From contig JAICLM010000064.1 of NCBI GenBank assembly GCA_025927435.1, positions 1 through 10,024 on the forward strand: DNA of 10,024 nucleotides, given 5' to 3'. Position numbers and translations under genes: made by a program. Positions 5,902-10,024 of the stretch are shown piece by piece. Numbering within the stretch: position 1 is the first letter of the stretch; each line of letters opens with the position of its first letter. The notes beneath the pieces are model-generated. The model worked only from the letters and a program-made list of their open reading frames with translations, was not told the origin of the DNA and did no database searches. This DNA is from Thermoleophilia bacterium. GTDB lineage: Bacteria > Actinomycetota > Thermoleophilia > Gaiellales > Gaiellaceae.

Positions 5902-6803
5902 GCACGACGGAACCGGCGATGAGGCGCGTCGCGTACTACAAGGGCTGCCTCGCGTCGCTCTCTGCGAAGGAGCTCGACAGCTCGACGAAGGCGCTCGCGC
6001 CGATGGTCGGTCTCGAGCTCGTCGAGCTCGAGTCGGTGACGTGTTGCGGCGCCGGCGACATCCACGAGGCCGAGCCCGACTACTACCTCCATCTCAATGC
6101 GCGGATCCTCGCCTACGCCGAGGCGACCGGCTGCGACATGCTCATGACGGTCTGCAACGTCTGCACGCTCAATTTGCGCCAGGCGAACTTCATGCTCCAG
6201 GGTGACGAGGAACTGCTCGCGCGGGTCAACGAGAACCTCGCGAGTGTCGGCGTCCCGGCCTACTCCGGCAAAGTGGACGTGCGGCACTTCCTCTGGGAGA
6301 TCGCCGAGGGCGAGGGCTACGAGGCGCTGAAGCAGGTCGCCCACCGCGGGCTCAAGGGGCTGAAGGTCGCGCCGTTCTACGGCTGCCAGATCCTGCGGCC
6401 GTCCAAGATCATGGGCTTCGAGGACCCGGACCGGCCGTGGTCGCTCGAGCGGATCATCGAGGCCTGCGGCGGCGAGGCGGTCGACTACCCCGCGAAGGTC
6501 AAGTGCTGCGGCTTCCCGATCATCGCGGCGCGCGAGGAGACGGCGCTCGGCGAGCTCATCCAGCCCGTCGAGCAGGCGATCGAGGCCGGCGCCGACGTGA
6601 TGGTCACGCCGTGCCCGCTCTGCCACCTCTCGCTCGACGCCTGGCAGCAGAAGCTCGAAGCCTCCACGGGGCGTGCCTTCAAGATGCCGGTGCTCCACCT
6701 GGCGCAGCTCGTCGGCGTGGCGGCGGGGCTCGAGGAAGCGGAGCTGAAGTTCAAGCGCCATATCGTCGACCCGCGGCCGGCGCTCGAGCGGCTCGAAGTC
6801 TGA
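5898..6803 (+). CDS. sdhE: CCG-domain (HdrB-like) subunit of class E succinate:quinone reductase, SdhE-like
   Basis: 301 residues with two cysteine-rich CCG domains. The first has C17, then C49-C50 after 31 residues, then C86-x-x-C89 after 35, matching the CX31-39CCX35-36CXXC pattern. The second has C163, C203-C204 after 39 and C239-x-x-C242 after 34, a slightly short last interval. Heterodisulfide reductase subunit B has this architecture, as does SdhE of Sulfolobus-type and Campylobacter-type (MfrE) complexes, where it replaces haem anchors SdhC/SdhD in passing electrons to quinone. I see no transmembrane helix. GTG at 5898 overlaps the sdhB stop by 4 bases (GTGA), giving coupling; an in-frame ATG seven codons later (5919) is an alternative. 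The sdhA-sdhB neighbourhood makes SdhE much more likely than a heterodisulfide reductase or glycolate oxidase subunit. This is not the small flavinylation factor also called SdhE. Confidence 0.9.
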   Translation: MSTTEPAMRRVAYYKGCLASLSAKELDSSTKALAPMVGLELVELESVTCCGAGDIHEAEPDYYLHLNARILAYAEATGCDMLMTVCNVCTLNLRQANFMLQGDEELLARVNENLASVGVPAYSGKVDVRHFLWEIAEGEGYEALKQVAHRGLKGLKVAPFYGCQILRPSKIMGFEDPDRPWSLERIIEACGGEAVDYPAKVKCCGFPIIAAREETALGELIQPVEQAIEAGADVMVTPCPLCHLSLDAWQQKLEASTGRAFKMPVLHLAQLVGVAAGLEEAELKFKRHIVDPRPALERLEV

Positions 6804-7621
6804 GGCGCGGCGCCTTCGCCGGTGCGGGCCTCGCCGGTGCCGGCCTGGGTTGGGGGCTGCTCGAAGCCGGCTGGGTGCGCCTGCGGGAGCTCGAGCTCGA
6901 GCTGCCGGGGCTGCCGCCTGAGCTCGACGGCCTCCGGATCGTGCACCTCTCGGACTTCCACTTCGGCGTGCCGTCGCCGGGGATCGGCGCGTCCTGGCAC
7001 GCGGCCGTCTGGGCACGCGAGCGGCAGCCGGACCTCGTCGCGATCAGCGGCGATCTCCTCACGCATCCCCGCGGGGAGCCGATGCTGAGGCGGCTCGTCG
7101 GGATCCTGCCGCGGCCGGCGTTCGCCGTGCTCGGCAACCACGACATCGCGCTCAGCCGCGACCCGCAGGCGCGCCGGTCCGACCTGCGGGAGCTCGAGCC
7201 CGCCACGCTGCTCCGCGACGACGGCCGGCTGCTGGAGCTCCGGGGCCGCAGGATCTGGATCGCCGGAGCCGATCCGCGGCTCATCGTGCGCAGCCGGGCC
7301 AGGGTCGATCCGAACTCTCTCGCGCGGGAGGCGGACTTCTCGATTCTCCTCTGCCACTATCCGCGCGTGCTCGACCGGCTCGAGCCGGGACGCTTCGACC
7401 TCGTTTTCGCCGGGCACATGCACGACGGCCAGATCGCGCTGCCGTTCCCGGGCGGGAAGCTCCGCTTCGCGCACCTGAGAGAGCGCTACAACGCAGGCGT
7501 CTACCGGAGCGCCGCCGCGACGATGCACGTCTCCGCCGGGCTCGGCACGACGTTCGTACCTCTCCGCTTCGCGGCACGGCCCGAGGCGACGGAGCTGGTT
7601 CTCAGAGCGGCGCTACGCTGA
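6800..7621 (+). CDS. Membrane-anchored or Tat-exported metallophosphoesterase (YkuE/YaeI-like)
   Basis: Calcineurin-like metallophosphoesterase, a two-metal phosphodiester or phosphomonoester hydrolase; the substrate cannot be told from sequence. All family motifs are present, numbered from CTG as residue 1: SDFHFG (D52, H54), GDLL (D85), GNHD (N113, H114), CHYP and GHMHDGQ. The N-terminus reads (M)RRGAFAGAGLAGAGLGWGLL, two arginines followed by a glycine/alanine-rich hydrophobic stretch, suggesting a Tat signal or membrane anchor and action outside the cytoplasm, as for B. subtilis YkuE. To keep this segment translation must start at CTG 6800, which overlaps the sdhE stop as CTGA. The next usable start, GTG 6875, would remove it and give 248 residues without an obvious ribosome binding site. 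The CTG form has 273 residues. It is the last overlapping gene of the sdh run; a functional link to respiration is not evident. Confidence 0.85.
   Translation: MRRGAFAGAGLAGAGLGWGLLEAGWVRLRELELELPGLPPELDGLRIVHLSDFHFGVPSPGIGASWHAAVWARERQPDLVAISGDLLTHPRGEPMLRRLVGILPRPAFAVLGNHDIALSRDPQARRSDLRELEPATLLRDDGRLLELRGRRIWIAGADPRLIVRSRARVDPNSLAREADFSILLCHYPRVLDRLEPGRFDLVFAGHMHDGQIALPFPGGKLRFAHLRERYNAGVYRSAAATMHVSAGLGTTFVPLRFAARPEATELVLRAALR
7614..7619 (+). promoter_or_regulatory. Candidate -10 element of a leaderless promoter for the Asp23-family gene
   Basis: TACGCT fits TANNNT and ends 7 bases before the ATG at 7627. It is embedded in the last codons of the metallophosphoesterase gene. No Shine-Dalgarno sequence is visible in the short gap before the ATG, and no convincing -35 is seen. 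Spacing and composition match the element before sdhA, supporting but not proving leaderless initiation. Confidence 0.42.
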
Positions 7622-7626
7622 ACCGC

Positions 7627-7929
7627 ATGGCCGGTCAGGCGTCGATCTCGACAGAGATCCTCGCCCGTTACGCCGCGGACGCGGCGCGGGAAGTCGACGG
7701 AGTGCGAGGGTTCGCGGACAGTCCGCTGCCGCGGAAGCATGCGGTGCGCGTGTCGGGGGAGAACGGCGCCGTGCGCGTCGAGCTGCACCTCGTGACGGAG
7801 TGGGGAGCCTCGATCCCGGCGGTGGGACGGCTCGTGCAGGAACGCGTGCGGGAGTACCTCCGTCAGATGGCCGACGTCGAGCCGGCGGCCGTGGAGGTCG
7901 TCGTCGATGCGGTGGGGCCGGAGAGATGA
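7627..7929 (+). CDS. Asp23/Gls24 family protein
   Basis: Small protein of 100 residues. It carries the family pattern: ISTEILARYAADAAREVDGVRGF near the N-terminus, a basic VRV strand, VRVELHLVTEWGASIPAVGRLVQERVREYLRQM, and a closing VEPAAVEVVVDAV. This is one complete, unfused Asp23 domain. In Firmicutes, members are membrane-associated or envelope-stress proteins (Asp23, YqhY); actinobacterial copies are mostly uncharacterised. No signal peptide or membrane helix is present, so the protein is probably cytoplasmic, perhaps recruited to the membrane by a partner. It starts 5 bases after the metallophosphoesterase stop, without a ribosome binding site but with a -10-like element. It overlaps the next gene by 4 bases (ATGA), so those two are likely made together. 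Role unknown. Confidence 0.85.
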   Translation: MAGQASISTEILARYAADAAREVDGVRGFADSPLPRKHAVRVSGENGAVRVELHLVTEWGASIPAVGRLVQERVREYLRQMADVEPAAVEVVVDAVGPER

Positions 7930-8543
7930 CCACGCGGATCTCCGGGCTCACTGGCGCCACGATCGAGACCGCGCCGAGCGTCTGTCACGACTGCATCTGG
8001 TGGCAGACGCGGAACGGCCGGAGCGCCGACAAGCGCAAGTGGATCCGCGACGCAGAGGACGAGTGGGGTGCGTGGGGGACGATCTACCACGACGACGACG
8101 GCCGGCTGCTCGGGTCGATGCAGTACGGGCCGGCTGAGCTCTTCCCGCGTGCGCGCGAGCTGCCCGCGGGCCCGCCGAGCGACGACGCCGTCCTCGTGAC
8201 GTGCGCCTACCTCACCGACCCGTCTCGGCCGTGGGTGATGCAGTCGCTCTTCCTCACCGCGATCGGCGACGCGCGCGAGCGCGGAGCCCGCGCGCTCGAG
8301 GCGTTCGCCTACCGCTATCCCGAGGGCGAGACGAATTTCGAGCGCTTCCACGTCCACAAGACGATCTTTCCGGCGGACTTCCTCGCCGACTTCGGCTTCC
8401 TCCCGGTGCGCTCGAAGGGCCGGGTAGAGCTCGCGCGACTCGAGCTCGGCGGCCTGCAGCCGGTCGAGGAGGGGACGCGCGAGAAGGTTCTGGCGCGGGT
8501 GCAGGAGGCGTTCATGCCCGCACCCGCGCCTCAGCGTTTCTAG
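7926..8543 (+). CDS. GNAT-like protein with N-terminal CxxC, possibly a degenerate acetyltransferase
   Basis: 205 residues, cytoplasmic by appearance. It resembles an actinobacterial group annotated as GNAT N-acetyltransferases: an early cysteine pair before an aromatic strand (VCHDCIWWQ, C20 and C23), a WG-containing strand (EWGAWGTIYHDDDGRLLGSMQYGP, roughly 46-69), LVTCAYLTDP at 90-99, a helix with ALEAFAYRYP, and the ending PADFLADFGFLPVRSKGRVELARLEL (149-174). The acetyl-CoA pyrophosphate loop, normally Q/R-x-x-G-x-G/A after the fourth strand, reads SRPWVMQS, without its glycines. It may therefore bind acetyl-CoA poorly or have lost catalysis. ATG 7926 overlaps the Asp23 stop and follows a GGAGAG-like stretch. 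It converges with the next gene, the stops being 5 bases apart. Substrate unknown; the family assignment is from memory of the pattern. Confidence 0.7.
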   Translation: MTTRISGLTGATIETAPSVCHDCIWWQTRNGRSADKRKWIRDAEDEWGAWGTIYHDDDGRLLGSMQYGPAELFPRARELPAGPPSDDAVLVTCAYLTDPSRPWVMQSLFLTAIGDARERGARALEAFAYRYPEGETNFERFHVHKTIFPADFLADFGFLPVRSKGRVELARLELGGLQPVEEGTREKVLARVQEAFMPAPAPQRF

Positions 8544-8548
8544 CTCGG

Positions 8549-9631
8549 CTAGCCGACGGCCGCCTTCAAGCGCGCCATGGGCACGAAGACGAGCGTGCTC
8601 GTGCCGAAGGCCTTGCGGGTCCCGTTGGCCGCGTAGGCCAGGCCGGCGTTGGAGATGCGGGCGAAGGCGACCCGGTTGCCGAGCGTCCCGACCGCGCGGG
8701 TCTTGCCGCTCGACAGGTTCGCGGCTCGGACCGACTTCCCGGTCGTGTAGATCGCGATGTTTCCCTGGACGTCGAGGTTGTGCAGGCCCGTGCCGTGGGT
8801 GGCGAGCGTCTTCTCGAGCGAGCCGCGGCGGACGTCGTACACCTGGAGCTGTCGAGTCTTGGTCACGACGACGAGGTTGTTGCCGCTGAGCGCAGCCTCC
8901 TGCGCAGTCGCGGGAGGCAGCGTCATCAGGACGTCACCAGAGTGTGAGTAGACCGCGACCGATTCGTCGGAATGCAGAACCGCCTCGCGGCCCGCGTCGG
9001 AAGAGACGGCCTGCACGGTGGGCGTTCCGGTGGCGATCGCCTTCAGCTTGGTGCCGTTGAGGACGTCGAGTCCGGCGGACGTGACGTTGCCCTGAGAGTC
9101 GGTCGTCCAGCGATCGAGCGCGATGACGTTCCCCGAGCCCACGAGCCCACCGAGCCAGGGGCCGGCGCAGCTCTCGCGCCCGAGACAGCCGTCGCCTCTG
9201 CGGAGGGCGGTGGCGATCTGCCGTTCCTTGGGGTGCGACACCGAGGAGGTCAAGAGGTAGTCCTGGCTTTCGAGGTTCCCGCCTTCGTTGATCAGCCACG
9301 CCACTCGCGACCCGGCGATCGCAAGCTGGAAGGCGCCCGCGCCGCTACCGGTGTCGTCGGCATGGGCCGTCTTCTTCCCGCTGACCTTGACCGTCCTGCC
9401 GGTGTGGACGTTCCAGACGAGTACCTTCGTAGTGTGCGGCTTCTTGGCGTAGCGCGAGTTGAGGTCGTACGCCACCCGGTTGCCGTCGATCGCGAGCGCC
9501 CCCACCGGCTGCTGGAGGTGCCTGACCTTCTTACCATGCGTTGCCGTCGTCCCCGCCGCGCTCGCCGCGAGGGCGAGACCCGACAGCATGCCGGCAATCA
9601 GAACGAGAAAAGCCTGGTGAAGCTTCTTCAT
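8549..9631 (-). CDS. Secreted beta-propeller-like protein of unknown function
   Basis: 360 residues. A classical signal peptide covers about 1-26 (MKK, then AFLVLIAGMLSGLALAASAAG), with cleavage likely near ASA-AG. The mature part is a series of short beta-rich units with recurring patterns such as ALAIDGNRVAYDL, QLAIAGSRVAWLI, GSGNVIALDRW, EAALSGNNLVVVT, LDVQGNIAIYTTGKSV and VYDVRRGSLEKTL. These resemble blades of a WD40/TolB/PQQ-type propeller, with about six or seven units; I cannot define the blades exactly. Two cysteines (C149, C155) in a GDGCLGRESCAGP loop could form a disulfide outside the cell. I see no catalytic motif, cell-wall anchor or lipobox. ATG 9631 follows an excellent ribosome binding site, GGAGGTGA, 4 bases upstream. 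It lies 76 bases downstream of asd and is probably transcribed separately. A binding or structural role is only a guess. Confidence 0.72.
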   Translation of the reverse strand: MKKLHQAFLVLIAGMLSGLALAASAAGTTATHGKKVRHLQQPVGALAIDGNRVAYDLNSRYAKKPHTTKVLVWNVHTGRTVKVSGKKTAHADDTGSGAGAFQLAIAGSRVAWLINEGGNLESQDYLLTSSVSHPKERQIATALRRGDGCLGRESCAGPWLGGLVGSGNVIALDRWTTDSQGNVTSAGLDVLNGTKLKAIATGTPTVQAVSSDAGREAVLHSDESVAVYSHSGDVLMTLPPATAQEAALSGNNLVVVTKTRQLQVYDVRRGSLEKTLATHGTGLHNLDVQGNIAIYTTGKSVRAANLSSGKTRAVGTLGNRVAFARISNAGLAYAANGTRKAFGTSTLVFVPMARLKAAVG

Positions 9632-9707
9632 CCGGTCACCTCCGAGTTGTCCGGCCGAATGTAGATCCGCCGCGTTAGCGAAAGATCAATTTTCGATGTA
9701 TCTCGAG

Positions 9708-10024
9708 TTAGGCTCGATGCGCGGCCGCGCGGGCCGGCGCGAGCAGCAGCTCGACGATCTGGATCGCGTTGAGAGCGGCGCCCTTCACGAGGTTGTCGCA
9801 GGCGAGGAAGAGGACGAGGCCGTGGCCGCTCGCTGCTGCTCGGTCGGGGCGGATGCGCCCCACGAGCACGTCCTGCGTCTGCGCGGCCGCGCGTGGGCTC
9901 GGGGTCTCGACGAGGCGCACGCCGGGCGCGGAGGCGAGCACCGACTCCGCGTGCTCGGGCGGAAGGGGCCTCTCGGTCTCGACCCAGACCGACTGCGCAT
10001 GCCCGACGAGGATCGGCACGCGCA
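9708..10024 (-). CDS. asd: Aspartate-semialdehyde dehydrogenase, C-terminal part (5' end outside window)
   Basis: The visible 105 residues are the C-terminal third of ASADH, which reduces aspartyl phosphate to aspartate semialdehyde with NADPH for lysine, diaminopimelate, threonine and methionine synthesis. The fragment begins RVPILVGHAQSVWVETERPL, which includes the active-site histidine in VGHA, and continues with PGVRLVE, DVLVGRIRPD and the C-terminal signature DNLVKGAALNAIQIVELLL. The last is the family's SDNLRKGAALNAVQIAE region, here with Cys in place of the usual Ser (ACDNL). The catalytic cysteine and the NADP-binding domain would lie beyond the right edge. The gene reads leftwards and stops with TAA at 9710-9708. 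GTG at 10019 is an internal valine codon, not the start. Identity is confident; intactness of the missing part is unknown. Confidence 0.93.
   Translation of the reverse strand, partial: RVPILVGHAQSVWVETERPLPPEHAESVLASAPGVRLVETPSPRAAAQTQDVLVGRIRPDRAAASGHGLVLFLACDNLVKGAALNAIQIVELLLAPARAAAHRA

Noticed and set aside
6012..6032. Perfect inverted repeat CTCGAGCTCG-T-CGAGCTCGAG inside sdhE
   Set aside because: It follows from alternating Leu (CTC) and Glu (GAG) codons in the LELVELE stretch; similar CTCGAG runs occur elsewhere in coding sequence, so no separate function is supported.
5703..7016. 437-codon frame on the minus strand opposite the sdhB tail, sdhE and the phosphoesterase start
   Set aside because: Low-complexity Arg/Ala/Pro/Leu-rich translation, antisense to conserved genes; a composition artefact.
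8545..8556. 12-base perfect palindrome TCGGCTAGCCGA at the convergent gene ends
   Set aside because: It has no loop and no T-tract, and overlaps the propeller stop codon, so it is not a convincing bidirectional terminator.
9679..9695. Small hairpin CGAAA-7-TTTCG downstream of asd
   Set aside because: A five-pair AT-rich stem without a following U-run is too weak to call a terminator.

Overview
This is a GC-rich, gene-dense window from the chromosome of what looks like a high-GC actinobacterium, most likely a deep-branching class such as Thermoleophilia. That placement is inference. It rests on GC-rich codon use, overlapping stop/start junctions, likely leaderless -10-type starts, an actinobacterial GNAT-like family and a mycobacterium-like CysT. 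I saw no rRNA, tRNA, CRISPR array, insertion sequence or gene-free stretch above 300 bases.

Left block, minus strand (1-2936), read right to left: a XerC/XerD tyrosine recombinase, a cysteine-free Rrf2-family regulator, then a sulfate-binding lipoprotein and the sulfate ABC permease CysT, which runs off the left edge. Between the regulator and the transporter genes lies an 87-bp, locally AT-rich gap with a strong interrupted palindrome, a good operator candidate for the regulator. This suggests a sulfate-uptake operon controlled by a CymR-like Rrf2 protein.

Central block, plus strand (2990-8543): sdhA, sdhB and a CCG-domain (HdrB/SdhE-like) gene, joined by 1-base and 4-base overlaps. They encode a non-classical, class E-type succinate:quinone oxidoreductase. 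SdhB has the extra cysteine expected when the [3Fe-4S] centre is replaced by a [4Fe-4S] centre, plus a long low-complexity tail. No haem-b membrane anchor is encoded here. A metallophosphoesterase follows, joined through an apparent CTG start overlapping the sdhE stop. Then come an Asp23/Gls24-family protein with its own likely leaderless promoter and an overlapping GNAT-like gene.

Right block, minus strand (8549-10024): a secreted beta-propeller-like protein of unknown role and, at the edge, the C-terminal third of aspartate-semialdehyde dehydrogenase.

Most genes are housekeeping. The points most worth a second look are the class E succinate dehydrogenase with its tailed SdhB, the operator-like palindrome before the sulfate operon, two non-canonical starts at gene junctions, the XerC with a shortened catalytic-domain segment and the GNAT-like protein with a degenerate acetyl-CoA loop. 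I found no clear wholly new system.
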